This document shows, in pieces, positions 14,868-26,129 of a stretch of 64,000 nt of DNA. Numbering within the stretch: position 1 is the stretch's first letter; each line of letters begins with the position of its first letter. The notes below the pieces were generated by a model. It was not told where the DNA came from and searched no databases. It saw only the letters and a list, made by a program, of their open reading frames with translations. Source of the DNA: Alphaproteobacteria bacterium (GTDB lineage Bacteria > Pseudomonadota > Alphaproteobacteria > Sphingomonadales > Kordiimonadaceae); the NCBI GenBank assembly GCA_021774735.1, contig JAJFIS010000021.1, positions 62,001 through 126,000 of the forward strand. The letters run 5' to 3'. The position numbers and the translations under genes are program-made.

Positions 14868-15743
14868 ATGGTCAAGCAGGTAGGCGTTATTGGTGCAGGT
14901 CAGATGGGTGTCGGCATTTCACATGTCTGTGCACTTGGTGGCTATGAAGTGACCTTGGTTGATGTTTCCATGGAACGTGCGAACCAAGGGCTAGCGCGCA
15001 TACGTGAAAATATGGGCCGTCAGGTTGGTCGCCAAATGATCAGTGACGCTGATATGATTAAGGCTGTTGATCTACTCAGTGGTGCCGATCAATTAGAAGC
15101 GCTGGCCTCAGCGGATATTGTTATTGAAGCCGCAACCGAAGACGAGACCGTCAAGTCGCAAATATTTGAGGATATATGCCCGCTTTTGAAGCAGGAATGC
15201 TTGCTTGGCTCCAACACCTCTAGCATATCAATCACTCGGCTGGCATCACGCACTAAGCGACCAGAAAAGTTCATGGGGGTTCACTTTATGAATCCAGTGC
15301 CACTGATGAAACTCGTTGAGCTTATCCCTGGCATTGCGACATCACCGGAAACAATCGAAATATTCTCCCGTTTTGCTAAGGATTTGGGCAAAACTGTTAC
15401 TCAGTCAGAAGATTTCCCCGCCTTTATTGTAAACCGTATTTTGATGCCGATGATCAATGAGGCTATCTATGCTCTTTATGAAGGTGTGGGGACGGTGGAA
15501 GATATTGATATCGCCATGCACCTAGGGGCTAACCATCCGATGGGGCCGCTTACACTGGCTGATTTTATCGGCTTAGATACCTGTCTTTCTATTATGCAAG
15601 TGATGTATGAAGGCCTGTCGGACACCAAATATCGGCCATGTCCACTTTTGGTGAAATATGTTGAAGCTGGTTGGGTTGGCCGCAAATCAGGCCGTGGTTT
15701 TTATGACTACACCGGCGAAGGCGCCCCAAAGCCGACCCGGTAA
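14868..15743 (+). CDS. 3-hydroxybutyryl-CoA dehydrogenase family protein
   Basis: The 291-residue protein has an N-terminal NAD fold (VGVIGAGQMGVGISHVCA), the catalytic HFMNPVPLMKLVE motif and the C-terminal dimerisation domain (NHPMGPLTLADFIGLD, GRKSGRGFYDY). It oxidises (S)-3-hydroxyacyl-CoA to 3-ketoacyl-CoA in fatty-acid or butanoate metabolism. A stand-alone enzyme of this length is usually called Hbd or PaaH. It is adjacent to etfBA, which would accept electrons from acyl-CoA dehydrogenases of the same pathway. A GGGGGA ribosome site precedes the ATG. Confidence 0.94.
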   Translation: MVKQVGVIGAGQMGVGISHVCALGGYEVTLVDVSMERANQGLARIRENMGRQVGRQMISDADMIKAVDLLSGADQLEALASADIVIEAATEDETVKSQIFEDICPLLKQECLLGSNTSSISITRLASRTKRPEKFMGVHFMNPVPLMKLVELIPGIATSPETIEIFSRFAKDLGKTVTQSEDFPAFIVNRILMPMINEAIYALYEGVGTVEDIDIAMHLGANHPMGPLTLADFIGLDTCLSIMQVMYEGLSDTKYRPCPLLVKYVEAGWVGRKSGRGFYDYTGEGAPKPTR

Positions 15744-15789
15744 TGCAAAGCTGGGCTGCGCTTAAGTATAACGGCATTATGGGTAAGGT

Positions 15790-16992
15790 ATGGATGATAA
15801 GGCTTCTTTGATGACTTTTGGGCCTCAGCAACATTATGCCGCGCTGATGGATGACGGCGAACTGAGGCCTGACACAGAACAGGCAGCGGTTATTGCCCGC
15901 TTGCAACAGCTGTATAATGAGCTTGAGCATTATCCTGAGGTACGCTCAAATGCCACGTCAATTCGTTCATGGCGGTTTTCTGCCCTGTTCAATTGGAACG
16001 GGCCTGACGCCAAGCCCCCACGGGGCATTTATCTCCATGGTGGTGTTGGGCGGGGTAAATCCATGCTGATGGATCTATTTTATGAGACAGCCCCGGTGAA
16101 GAATAAACGTCGGGTGCATTTCCATGAATTTATGCAGGAAGTCCACGCCCGAATGAAAGCTTGGCGCACTATGAGCGGTAAGGAACGGGCGCAGATGGGC
16201 GGTAAAGCCAGCGATGATGACCCCATCCCGCCGGTCGCCAATCAAATAGCCACTGAGGCAACTTTGTTGTGCTTTGATGAATTTCAAGTCAGCGACATCG
16301 CTGATGCCATGGTGCTTGGCCGCTTATTCAAGGAAATTTTAGATCGCGGTGTGGTGGTGCTGGCTACTAGCAACAGAGTGCCGGATGATCTTTATAAAGA
16401 CGGATTAAATCGTCAATTGTTTTTGCCCGTGATTGAAATGCTCAAAGAAGCTTGGGATATTGTGCCTTTGGATGGCCCAACGGACTATAGGCTGGACCGA
16501 ATGCGGGGAATGCAAACCTTTTATACACCGATCAACGATAAGAGCACAGCGGCCTTGTCGGCGGCTTTCTTTCGTCTGACAGACCGTAATGTGGAAGACC
16601 GCGATAAAGTGCCCACCGATGAAATATTGGTGCAAGGGCGAACCATTTTTGTACCGAAAGCAGCGCGGGGTGTAGCGGTTTTTTCGTTTAAGCGCTTGTG
16701 CGCTAATCCCCTTGGGTCTGCGGATTATTTAGCAATAGCACGGCACTATCATACGGTCATTATGGTTGCCATCCCTAAGCTCAGCAAAGACAAGCGTAAT
16801 GAGGCCAAACGCTTTGTCACCTTCATCGATGCACTTTATGAGCAGAAAGTAAAATTTTTATGCTCGGCAGCGGTCATGCCGGAAGCTCTCTATCCCGCAG
16901 GGGATGGGTCCTTTGAATTTGAGCGTACAGTTTCACGGTTAATGGAGATGCAGTCGGAAGCGTATTTCGCTTTAGGGCACGGCGCTGATTAG
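15790..16992 (+). CDS. zapE: ZapE/AFG1-family ATPase (cell division)
   Basis: The 400-residue protein carries Walker A (GGVGRGKSMLMDLFYE), Walker B (LLCFDEFQVSD) and the sensor region LATSNRVPDDLYKDG. It belongs to the AFG1-like AAA ATPases. In E. coli ZapE associates with the Z ring under stress. In alphaproteobacteria this gene commonly lies just upstream of mdh, as here. A weak ribosome site (TAAGG) abuts the start. Confidence 0.94.
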   Translation: MDDKASLMTFGPQQHYAALMDDGELRPDTEQAAVIARLQQLYNELEHYPEVRSNATSIRSWRFSALFNWNGPDAKPPRGIYLHGGVGRGKSMLMDLFYETAPVKNKRRVHFHEFMQEVHARMKAWRTMSGKERAQMGGKASDDDPIPPVANQIATEATLLCFDEFQVSDIADAMVLGRLFKEILDRGVVVLATSNRVPDDLYKDGLNRQLFLPVIEMLKEAWDIVPLDGPTDYRLDRMRGMQTFYTPINDKSTAALSAAFFRLTDRNVEDRDKVPTDEILVQGRTIFVPKAARGVAVFSFKRLCANPLGSADYLAIARHYHTVIMVAIPKLSKDKRNEAKRFVTFIDALYEQKVKFLCSAAVMPEALYPAGDGSFEFERTVSRLMEMQSEAYFALGHGAD

Positions 16993-17077
16993 AGGCTAAA
17001 ATTATCCGTGATTTGCTAAATATAAGTCTTTTAAATGTGGTCTAAAAAGGCCACTATGCAATCAAGAATGCAGGGAG

Positions 17078-17107
17078 AAGATATGGAAAACACATCTTTT
17101 TTTTGTG
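17078..17107 (+). terminator. Possible terminator between zapE and mdh
   Basis: AAGAT and ATCTT arms surround an 11-nt loop and are followed by a run of eight or more T. The stem is short and AT-rich, so the call is weak. The remainder of the 281-bp zapE-mdh gap probably holds the promoter of the TCA operon, but I cannot place it with confidence. Confidence 0.4.
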
Positions 17108-17192
17108 GGTTAACCAGCTGGTAAGGAAATATCAACTCTTTCAGGTGAATGTGTCTATTGTATCGCTTGTTTGGTGCGATAAACCGATGTAG

Positions 17193-18236
<1,044 letters not shown>

Positions 18237-18272
18237 GGATTAACTGAACAGGCACAACCATTTGAGGGACAT

Positions 18273-19439
18273 ATGAATATACATGAATATCAGGCAAAAG
18301 GCCTTTTGAAAAAATTTGGCGCACCGGTTCTGGCTGGTGGCGTCGCTTACACCCCCCATGAAGCGGTTGATGCCGCGAAAGAACTTGGGGGTCCGGTTTG
18401 GGTCGTTAAGGCCCAAATTCATGCAGGTGGTCGCGGCAAAGCGGGCGGCGTGAAGGTGGTTAAATCCATCGCTGACGTTGAAGCTATGTCGAAAGAGATA
18501 CTTGGCAAAACACTGGTGACCCACCAAACGGGACCAGAAGGTAAAGAAGTGAAGCGCATCTATATTGAAGATGGTTGCGCTATTAAAAGCGAGTTTTACC
18601 TGTCGCTGCTTGTTGACCGCGCATCTGGCCGCATTGCCATTATGGCATCGACCGAAGGCGGCATGGACATCGAAGAGGTCGCAGCCTCAACACCTGAAAA
18701 AATTGTCACCATCACCATCGACCCGGCAACGGGCTTGCAAGCCTTTCATTGTCGCCGGGTGGCTTTTGGTCTTAATCTTTCTGGTGTTGCTGCTAAAGAA
18801 TGCCAAAAAATTGTCGCCAGTCTTTATAAAGCTTTCACCGAGCTGGATGCCAGCATGCTGGAAATTAACCCCTTGGTGCTGACCGAAGACGACCACATGG
18901 TGGTGTTGGACGCAAAAATGGCCTTTGATAGCAATGCCCTTTTCCGCCACGCGGATGTGCGGGAGCTGCGCGACGAAAGCGAAGAAGACCCTAAAGAAAT
19001 TGAGGCCAGCAAACATGACCTTAACTATATCAGTCTCGATGGCTCCATCGGCTGTATGGTCAATGGTGCCGGGCTTGCTATGTCGACCATGGATATCATC
19101 AAGCTTAAGGGCGGCGAACCCGCCAACTTCCTTGATGTGGGCGGGGGGGCTACCAAGGAACGCGTCACCGAAGCTTTCAAGATCATCCTGTCTGACAGCA
19201 ATGTTGAGGGTATTCTCGTGAATATTTTCGGCGGCATCATGCGCTGCGATGTTATAGCGGAAGGCGTTATTGCCGCCGCGAAAGAAGTGTCGCTTGCAGT
19301 GCCACTTGTGGTGCGCCTTGAGGGAACCAATGTTGAGCTCGGGAAACAGCTGATGGCAGATAGTGGCTTGCCCATTATTAGCGCTGATAATTTAAACGAT
19401 GCGGCTGAGAAGATCGTTAAAGCTGTGAAGGAGGCTTAA
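18273..19439 (+). CDS. sucC: Succinate-CoA ligase (ADP-forming) beta subunit
   Basis: The 388-residue protein begins [19 protein letters not shown]. It has the ATP-grasp fold with [21 protein letters not shown] and the C-terminal [15 protein letters not shown]. With SucD it converts succinyl-CoA to succinate with nucleotide triphosphate synthesis. It lies 36 bp after mdh and 5 bp before sucD. Confidence 0.98.
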   Translation: MNIHEYQAKGLLKKFGAPVLAGGVAYTPHEAVDAAKELGGPVWVVKAQIHAGGRGKAGGVKVVKSIADVEAMSKEILGKTLVTHQTGPEGKEVKRIYIEDGCAIKSEFYLSLLVDRASGRIAIMASTEGGMDIEEVAASTPEKIVTITIDPATGLQAFHCRRVAFGLNLSGVAAKECQKIVASLYKAFTELDASMLEINPLVLTEDDHMVVLDAKMAFDSNALFRHADVRELRDESEEDPKEIEASKHDLNYISLDGSIGCMVNGAGLAMSTMDIIKLKGGEPANFLDVGGGATKERVTEAFKIILSDSNVEGILVNIFGGIMRCDVIAEGVIAAAKEVSLAVPLVVRLEGTNVELGKQLMADSGLPIISADNLNDAAEKIVKAVKEA

Positions 19440-19444
19440 GTAAT

Positions 19445-20317
19445 ATGTCTATTTTAGTAGATAAAAATACCAAAGTTATTTGTCAGGGCTTTACCGGCGC
19501 GCAAGGAACTTTTCATTCAGAGCAAGCAATTGCATATGGCACCCAGATGGTTGGCGGCGTGACCCCGGGCAAGGGCGGTAACAGCCACCTTGACCTGCCT
19601 ATTTTCAATACAGTTCATGAGGCTGTGGCGACAACAGAGGCCAATGCTTCGGTTATTTATGTGCCACCGCCCTTTGCAGCGGACGCGATTTTGGAAGCGA
19701 TTGATGCAAAGATTGAATTGGTTGTTTGCATCACTGAAGGCATTCCAGTGCTGGATATGGTGCGGGTGAAGCGGGCGCTGCGCGATAGCGCGACCCGGCT
19801 TATTGGCCCTAACTGCCCTGGTGTTATCACGCCAGAAGAATGCAAAATAGGCATTATGCCGGGCCATATTCACCGCAAAGGTAATGTGGGTATCATCTCA
19901 CGTTCTGGCACACTAACCTATGAAGCCGTGGCACAAACAACGGCGGCGGGCCTTGGCCAGACCACCTGCGTGGGCATTGGCGGTGACCCGGTTAATGGCA
20001 CCAACTTCATTGATGTGCTTGAACTATTCTTGGCCGACGAAGAGACCCAGAGCATCATTATGATTGGTGAAATTGGTGGTTCCGCTGAAGAGGAAGCCGC
20101 TGCTTTCTTAAAGTCCAGCAAGGTCAAAAAGCCTGTTGCAGGCTTTATCGCAGGGGTAACAGCCCCTCCAGGGCGGACCATGGGTCACGCTGGGGCGATT
20201 GTCTCCGGCGGGCAAGGTGGCGCAGAAGACAAAATGGAAGCGATGCGAAGTGCTGGCATTCGGGTGTCCGATAGCCCTGCTGGCTTGGGTACAACGCTAT
20301 TAGAAGCTATAGGCTAA
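19445..20317 (+). CDS. sucD: Succinate-CoA ligase (ADP-forming) alpha subunit
   Basis: The 290-residue protein has the CoA-binding Rossmann domain ([16 protein letters not shown]), [10 protein letters not shown], and [10 protein letters not shown] with the His that is transiently phosphorylated. It forms the ligase with SucC. It is followed by a GC-rich hairpin and then sucA. Confidence 0.98.
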   Translation: MSILVDKNTKVICQGFTGAQGTFHSEQAIAYGTQMVGGVTPGKGGNSHLDLPIFNTVHEAVATTEANASVIYVPPPFAADAILEAIDAKIELVVCITEGIPVLDMVRVKRALRDSATRLIGPNCPGVITPEECKIGIMPGHIHRKGNVGIISRSGTLTYEAVAQTTAAGLGQTTCVGIGGDPVNGTNFIDVLELFLADEETQSIIMIGEIGGSAEEEAAAFLKSSKVKKPVAGFIAGVTAPPGRTMGHAGAIVSGGQGGAEDKMEAMRSAGIRVSDSPAGLGTTLLEAIG

Positions 20318-20324
20318 ACGTAAC

Positions 20325-20350
20325 AAGGGGGGCGCGGCTTAAGCGCCGCG
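20325..20350 (+). promoter_or_regulatory. SD-like run plus hairpin in the sucD-sucA gap
   Basis: AAGGGGGG (20325-20332) is followed directly by CGCGGC-TTAAGC-GCCGCG (20333-20350). ATG 20361 comes 10 nt after the hairpin. If the stem forms, the purine run would be brought to normal ribosome-site distance from the start codon. No other ribosome site is visible for sucA. The hairpin lacks a T run, so it is not an obvious terminator. It could also set the sucCD to sucAB expression ratio. Confidence 0.45.
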
Positions 20351-20360
20351 TCATTTGCCA

Positions 20361-23276
20361 ATGGGCGCTGATTTTAACCATGCTACGACGCTAGAGGGTG
20401 TAAGCCCGGCGTTTGTTGAAACTTTGTACGGTCAATATATTGCTGACCCCACGTCGGTTGACCAAAGCTGGCAGAATTACTTTGCCGCCATAGAAGCCGG
20501 GGTTAATGACGCTGCTAAAGGCCCCAGCTGGGCCCGCAGTGATTGGCCCCTTAGGCCAGATGACGAGCTGACTACCGCCCTAGATGCCAGTGATATGGTT
20601 ATCGACAAAGCCCCGGGCAAAAAAACAGGTAGCGCCATCAGCGAAGAAGAGGTGCGCGCCGCGACACGGGATAGTATCAAAGCACTCATGCTCATCCGCA
20701 CCTACCGCGTTCGCGGGCATTTACTTGCTTCCCTTGACCCGCTTGGCTTGAATGAGGCCGAACCACACCCCGAGCTTGAACCTGCCTCCTATGGCTTTGG
20801 CCCTGAGGACATGGATCGCCCCATTTTTACTGATAATGTTTTGGGGCTGAAAGTTTCGACTGTTCGCGAAATTCTTCAAATTCTCAAGCGGACTTACTGC
20901 GGTAATTTTGCCGTAGAATTTATGCATATTAATGACGGTGAAGAAAAAGCATGGATCCAGCGCCGCATTGAAGGCCGTGATAAAGACATCCATTTTTCAG
21001 ATAAAGGTAAGCTCGCAATATTATCTAAGCTGATTGAGGCTGAGCAATTTGAGAAATTTTTGGGCCGTAAATATACCGGCACCAAGCGCTTTGGACTAGA
21101 CGGCGGTGAGGCGGCTGTGCCTGCGCTGGAAGGCATTATGAAAACAGGCGGCCAAATGGGCCTCCAAGAAATTGTTCTTGGCATGCCCCACCGTGGTCGG
21201 CTTAACGTTTTGGCGAATGTTTTGCAAAAACCATACCGCGCTATCTTTAACGAGTTCCACGGTGGCTCTGCCAAGCCCGATGATGTACAAGGCTCGGGCG
21301 ATGTTAAATATCACCTTGGCACCAGTGCAGACCGGGAATTTGACGGCAATAAAATTCACTTGTCTTTGACTGCAAATCCATCACACCTAGAAGCAGTTGA
21401 CCCTGTTGTGCTAGGTAAAGTGCGCGCCAAACAGGTGCTGCGCGGGGACGATGACCGTAAAACTGTGATGAGCTTGCTGTTGCACGGTGACGCTGCTTTT
21501 GCAGGACAAGGCATTGTGGCGGAATGTTTCGCCTTCTCGGGTGTTCACGGTTACAATAGCGGCGGTACGATCCATTTTATTGTTAATAACCAAATTGGTT
21601 TCACCACCAGCCCACAATTTTCGCGCTCGTCGCCCTACCCATCAGACGTGGCTAAAATGGTGCAAGCGCCTATTTTCCATGTTAACGGCGATGACCCTGA
21701 AGCTGTGGTCTATGCCACGAAGGTCGCCACCGAGTTCCGCCAAACCTTTGGCCGAGATGTGGTTATTGATATGATCTGCTATCGCCGCTTTGGCCATAAC
21801 GAATCTGATGAGCCAGCCTTCACGCAGCCGATTATGTATCAAGCCATTAAGCACCAGCAATCTGTTGTGAAAATTTATGCTGACCGTCTTAAAGCAGAAG
21901 GCTATTTGACTGATGAGATGTTCGCCCAGATGGAGGCGGAATTTTCCAGCATGCTGGAAGATGAGTTCATTGCGGGCAAAGAATTTAGTGTCAAAACCGC
22001 CGACTGGTTTGAGGGTAAATGGGCGGGCTTTGGCCGTCCTGCTGATGAAGTGGATGCGCGCCGTGCTAAAACAGGCGTGGCTGAAACCACCCTGCGCACT
22101 ATTGGTGAAGCCTTAACCTATACACCAGAGCATTTTAATCGTCACCGTACGCTTAATCGCATTTTAAGCGCTAAGGACATCATGTTCGAGAGCAATCAAG
22201 GCTTTGATTGGGCAACTGCAGAAGCTATGGCTTTTGGGTCCTTGATGATGGAGGAATATAATATTCGCCTATCAGGCCAAGACTGTGGCCGTGGCACCTT
22301 TAGCCAGCGCCATTCAGTTTTTGTCGACCAAAAAACAGAAGACCGTTACATTCCGCTGCAGCATTTAGGCGCTGATACCGGCACTTTTGAAGTGTTGGAT
22401 AGCCCTTTAAGTGAATACGGCGTACTGGGCTTTGACTATGGCTATTCAAGCGCGGATCCGGGCACGCTTGTGCTTTGGGAAGCACAATTTGGTGACTTTG
22501 CCAATGGCGCCCAAATAATGATCGACCAATTTATCTGTTCCGCTGAGGCCAAATGGCTGCGGGCAAGTGGTCTTGTTATGCTTCTGCCCCATGGTTACGA
22601 GGGTCAAGGGCCCGAGCATAGCTCCGCGCGGTTAGAGCGCTATTTGCAATTGAGCGCCGAAGATAACTGGCAAGTGGTGAACTGTACAACACCGGCTAAT
22701 TATTTCCATGTGTTGCGCCGCCAGATGCACCGCGATTTCCGCAAACCACTGGTTATTATGACGCCAAAATCTCTGTTGCGGCATAAGCGCTGTGTTTCAG
22801 CATTTGAAGATTTTGGCCCCGGCACCCAGTTCCACCGTACTTTGTGGGATGATGCCGACGCGAAACATCATATCGACCCTGACTTTAAACTTGGTGCTGA
22901 TAGCAGTATCAAGCGGGTGGTGATGTGTAGCGGTAAGGTTTATTTCGATCTGCTAGCGGAACGTAATGCGCGCGGGCTTAAAGACACCTATATTTTGCGG
23001 GTTGAGCAGCTTTACCCATATCCCCATGATGCGGTTAAGGGAGATTTGGAGCGCTTTAAAAACTTAGAGCGCGTTGTTTGGTGTCAAGAAGAGCCGAAAA
23101 ACATGGGATCTTGGAGCTATATTGATCCGTGGATTGAAGAAACTTTAATTGAACTTGACGGTAAGGCTTTAAGGCCACGTTATGCTGGCCGTTCAGCCAG
23201 CGCAGCCACCGCAACTGGGCTAGCTTCTAAGCATGCTATGGAGCAAGCCTCGCTTGTTGATAGTGCATTAAGCTAA
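20361..23276 (+). CDS. sucA: 2-oxoglutarate dehydrogenase E1 component
   Basis: The roughly 971-residue protein has the E1o N-terminal helix (FVETLYGQYIADPTSVDQSW). The thiamine-diphosphate core contains LGMPHRGRLNVLANV, LTANPSHLEAVDPVVLGK and HLGADTGTFEVLDSPLSE, and the C-terminal part has RVEQLYPYPHD. It decarboxylates 2-oxoglutarate and reductively succinylates the SucB lipoyl domain. ATG 20361 (MGADFNHATT) is chosen over the in-frame TTG 20355. Confidence 0.98.
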   Translation: MGADFNHATTLEGVSPAFVETLYGQYIADPTSVDQSWQNYFAAIEAGVNDAAKGPSWARSDWPLRPDDELTTALDASDMVIDKAPGKKTGSAISEEEVRAATRDSIKALMLIRTYRVRGHLLASLDPLGLNEAEPHPELEPASYGFGPEDMDRPIFTDNVLGLKVSTVREILQILKRTYCGNFAVEFMHINDGEEKAWIQRRIEGRDKDIHFSDKGKLAILSKLIEAEQFEKFLGRKYTGTKRFGLDGGEAAVPALEGIMKTGGQMGLQEIVLGMPHRGRLNVLANVLQKPYRAIFNEFHGGSAKPDDVQGSGDVKYHLGTSADREFDGNKIHLSLTANPSHLEAVDPVVLGKVRAKQVLRGDDDRKTVMSLLLHGDAAFAGQGIVAECFAFSGVHGYNSGGTIHFIVNNQIGFTTSPQFSRSSPYPSDVAKMVQAPIFHVNGDDPEAVVYATKVATEFRQTFGRDVVIDMICYRRFGHNESDEPAFTQPIMYQAIKHQQSVVKIYADRLKAEGYLTDEMFAQMEAEFSSMLEDEFIAGKEFSVKTADWFEGKWAGFGRPADEVDARRAKTGVAETTLRTIGEALTYTPEHFNRHRTLNRILSAKDIMFESNQGFDWATAEAMAFGSLMMEEYNIRLSGQDCGRGTFSQRHSVFVDQKTEDRYIPLQHLGADTGTFEVLDSPLSEYGVLGFDYGYSSADPGTLVLWEAQFGDFANGAQIMIDQFICSAEAKWLRASGLVMLLPHGYEGQGPEHSSARLERYLQLSAEDNWQVVNCTTPANYFHVLRRQMHRDFRKPLVIMTPKSLLRHKRCVSAFEDFGPGTQFHRTLWDDADAKHHIDPDFKLGADSSIKRVVMCSGKVYFDLLAERNARGLKDTYILRVEQLYPYPHDAVKGDLERFKNLERVVWCQEEPKNMGSWSYIDPWIEETLIELDGKALRPRYAGRSASAATATGLASKHAMEQASLVDSALS

Positions 23277-23335
23277 TGGCTTTGTGCAGACTTTATATTT
23301 TAACTCAGGTACCAAAAGGGTAGGAGACACCCCAC

Positions 23336-24577
23336 ATGGCAATCGAAGAAATCACCGTCCCCCAACTTGGGGAATCCATCACCGAAGCAACCATTGGCAC
23401 ATGGCTAAAGCAGGTCGGCGACGCTGTCGCGGCTGACGAGCCCATTGTCGAAGTAGAAACCGACAAAGTGGCGATGGAAATACCGTCGCCCGTCGCTGGT
23501 GTTCTTAGCGAACATACCGTGGCAGAAGGGGACAATGTTGAAATTGGCGCCTTGATTGCCAAAGTGGACACCGAAGGTAAAGCGTCAGCGAGCGTAGCTC
23601 CTGCGGCCAAAGCAGAGCCTGCACCCAAAGCGGCTGCACCAGCGGCCGCGCCAGCACCAAAGCCCGCTGTTGCTGCATCCAGCCCCCAAGCTTTAATGCC
23701 CATGTCGCCTGCCGTGCGCCGGATGATGGAAGATTATAATCTTGATCCATCCAGCATTGAAGGCACCGGCAAAGATGGCCGTTTGACCAAAGCCGACGTC
23801 ATGAAGGCGATTGATTCAGGGTCTGCGCGCACCTTTAGTGCCGGGCCTAGCGCCACAGCAGCACCAGCGGATGAAGGCCCGAGGGAAGAGCGGGTGAAGA
23901 TGACCCGCTTGCGCAAGAAAATTGCTGAGCGCCTGAAAGATGCACAAAATACTGCCGCAATGCTAACCACCTATAATGAGGTGGATATGACAGCCGTGAT
24001 GGCTGCGCGGGTGAAATACCGCGAGCTGTTTGAGAAGAAACACGGTATTCGCCTTGGTTTCATGAGCTTTTTCACCAAAGCTTGTTGCTTGGCGCTGAAA
24101 GAAATTCCAGCCGTGAATGCGATGATCGACGGCGATGAATTGGTCTACCATAATTTCTGCAACATCGGTGTGGCGGCTTCCACCCCAAACGGCCTTGTGG
24201 TACCTGTTGTGCGTGATGCACAAGATTTATCCTTTGCTGAGACCGAGAAAACTATCGCTGGCCTTGGCCGCAAAGCCCGCGACGGCAAGCTAACCCTTGA
24301 TGATATGCAGGGCGGCACCTTTACCATTTCTAACGGCGGTGTTTTTGGCTCACTGATGAGCTCGCCCATTTTAAACGCGCCGCAGTCGGGCATTTTGGGC
24401 ATGCATAAAATTCAAGAACGCGCGATGGTTGAAAACGGCCAAGTTGTTATCCGTCCCATGATGTATCTGGCCCTTAGCTATGATCACCGGGTTATTGATG
24501 GCCGCGAAGCTGTGACCTTCCTTGTGCGGGTTAAAGAAGCGATTGAAGACCCTCAGCGCCTGTTGCTGGACACATAA
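23336..24577 (+). CDS. sucB: Dihydrolipoyllysine succinyltransferase (E2 of 2-oxoglutarate dehydrogenase)
   Basis: The 413-residue protein has one N-terminal lipoyl domain ([13 protein letters not shown], with the lipoylated Lys). An Ala/Pro-rich linker (about 82-115) follows, then an E1/E3-binding domain ([20 protein letters not shown]) and the acyltransferase domain with catalytic [13 protein letters not shown]. It passes succinyl groups to CoA. A clear ribosome site (TAGGAG) precedes the ATG. Confidence 0.98.
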   Translation: MAIEEITVPQLGESITEATIGTWLKQVGDAVAADEPIVEVETDKVAMEIPSPVAGVLSEHTVAEGDNVEIGALIAKVDTEGKASASVAPAAKAEPAPKAAAPAAAPAPKPAVAASSPQALMPMSPAVRRMMEDYNLDPSSIEGTGKDGRLTKADVMKAIDSGSARTFSAGPSATAAPADEGPREERVKMTRLRKKIAERLKDAQNTAAMLTTYNEVDMTAVMAARVKYRELFEKKHGIRLGFMSFFTKACCLALKEIPAVNAMIDGDELVYHNFCNIGVAASTPNGLVVPVVRDAQDLSFAETEKTIAGLGRKARDGKLTLDDMQGGTFTISNGGVFGSLMSSPILNAPQSGILGMHKIQERAMVENGQVVIRPMMYLALSYDHRVIDGREAVTFLVRVKEAIEDPQRLLLDT

Positions 24578-24624
24578 ATAATTGACGGTGATGGTAGGGT
24601 TTAAACTCGCCATAGGAGATGACG

Positions 24625-26031
24625 ATGAGTGATGAATTTGACCTTGTAGTGATTGGTGCGGGCCCTGGCGGTTATGTAGCTGCCATACGGGCTGGTCAGT
24701 TGGGACTGAAAACTGCCTGCATAGAAAAACGTGAAACTTTGGGCGGCACCTGCTTGAATGTCGGCTGTATTCCATCGAAAGCTTTGCTGCATGCTTCTGA
24801 ACTTTACGAGGAGGCAGGACATGGGTTCGAGAAATACGGCATTACAGTTAAGGGCTTAGATGTAGACCTGAAGGCTATGCTGGCCTCCAAAGACAAGGTT
24901 GTCGGCGAGCTAACTGGCGGCATTGAATATTTATTCAAGAAAAACAAAGTTGAATGGATCAAAGGTGCGGCTAAATTTGTCAGTAAAGACACCATTGAAG
25001 TTGCGCTGAATGATGGCGGCAAGCGCACCGTGAAGGCCAAAAACACCATGGTGGCGACAGGTTCTGATGTGGCGAGCTTGCCGGGTATTGAAATTGACGA
25101 GAAGAAAATTGTTTCCAGCACCGGTGCGCTTGACCTCAAGAAAGTGCCAAAGCATATGGTCGTTATTGGCGGCGGCGTTATTGGGCTGGAGCTTGGCTCG
25201 GTTTGGCGGCGCTTGGGCGCGGAGATCACCGTTGTTGAATTTATGGATCAGGTTTTGCCGGGTATGGACGGCGAGGTGCGCAAAAACTTTGGCCGGATGA
25301 TGAAAAAGCAAGGCATGACGCTGAAGCTTTCTAGCAAAGTCACTGGCGTTAAGAAGTCAAAATCTGGCATGCAAGTTAGTTACGCATCCGTAAAAACCGA
25401 CAAGAGCGATGTCATTAACTGTGATGTGGTTTTGGTGGCTGTAGGTCGTCACCCCTATACTGCCGGGCTGGGCTTAGAGACCGCAGGCGTTGAGATGGAC
25501 GACCGTGGCCGGATAAAAATTGCCCATGATTTTTCCACCAATGTGCCGGGCATTTGGGCCATTGGCGATGTAGTGGAAGGGCCGATGTTGGCGCATAAAG
25601 CCGAAGACGAAGGCATGGCCTGCGCAGAAAACATTGCGGGCCTAACGGGTTATGTAAACCATGATGTTATCCCCGGTGTTGTCTATACGGTGCCAGAAGT
25701 GGCAAGTGTTGGTAAAACGGAAGAAGAACTGAAGGAAGCGGGCGTTGCTTACACAGCAGGTAAGTTCCCTTTCACTGCCAACAGCCGCGCCAAAGCCAAT
25801 CAAAGCACCGAAGGCTTTGTGAAAATACTTGCTGATAAAGCAACCGACCGCATTTTGGGTGCCCATATCATTGGCTCTGACGCGGGTAATATGATCGCTC
25901 AACTGGTCACCGCGATGGAATTTGGTGCATCAGCTGAAGACATCGCCCTGACATGTCATGCGCACCCAACGGAAAGTGAAGCGGTGAAAGAAGCTGCGCT
26001 GTCGGTGCATAAACGGCCTATCCATATGTAG
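24625..26031 (+). CDS. lpd: Dihydrolipoyl dehydrogenase (E3)
   Basis: The protein has FAD-binding [20 protein letters not shown], the redox-active disulfide in [16 protein letters not shown]-binding [20 protein letters not shown] and the C-terminal interface [10 protein letters not shown]. It reoxidises the lipoyl group of SucB and completes the complex. ATG 24625 lies 6 nt after AGGAG (24614-24618); the ATG at 24619 abuts that site. It is the last gene of the operon. Confidence 0.97.
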   Translation: MSDEFDLVVIGAGPGGYVAAIRAGQLGLKTACIEKRETLGGTCLNVGCIPSKALLHASELYEEAGHGFEKYGITVKGLDVDLKAMLASKDKVVGELTGGIEYLFKKNKVEWIKGAAKFVSKDTIEVALNDGGKRTVKAKNTMVATGSDVASLPGIEIDEKKIVSSTGALDLKKVPKHMVVIGGGVIGLELGSVWRRLGAEITVVEFMDQVLPGMDGEVRKNFGRMMKKQGMTLKLSSKVTGVKKSKSGMQVSYASVKTDKSDVINCDVVLVAVGRHPYTAGLGLETAGVEMDDRGRIKIAHDFSTNVPGIWAIGDVVEGPMLAHKAEDEGMACAENIAGLTGYVNHDVIPGVVYTVPEVASVGKTEEELKEAGVAYTAGKFPFTANSRAKANQSTEGFVKILADKATDRILGAHIIGSDAGNMIAQLVTAMEFGASAEDIALTCHAHPTESEAVKEAALSVHKRPIHM

Positions 26032-26129
26032 GTAATAGTGGATCTATCTGGTTACAAGGTGACCTTAAAGTTAGCCTTGTATATAGTAACTGGGTAGCCA
26101 TATTATTTGTGTTTTCTAGTATAAGGATT

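Noticed and set aside
26055-26079. Terminator after lpd (CAAGG/CCTTG stem)
   Set aside because: The stem is short, the loop is long and there is no T run, so it was not listed.
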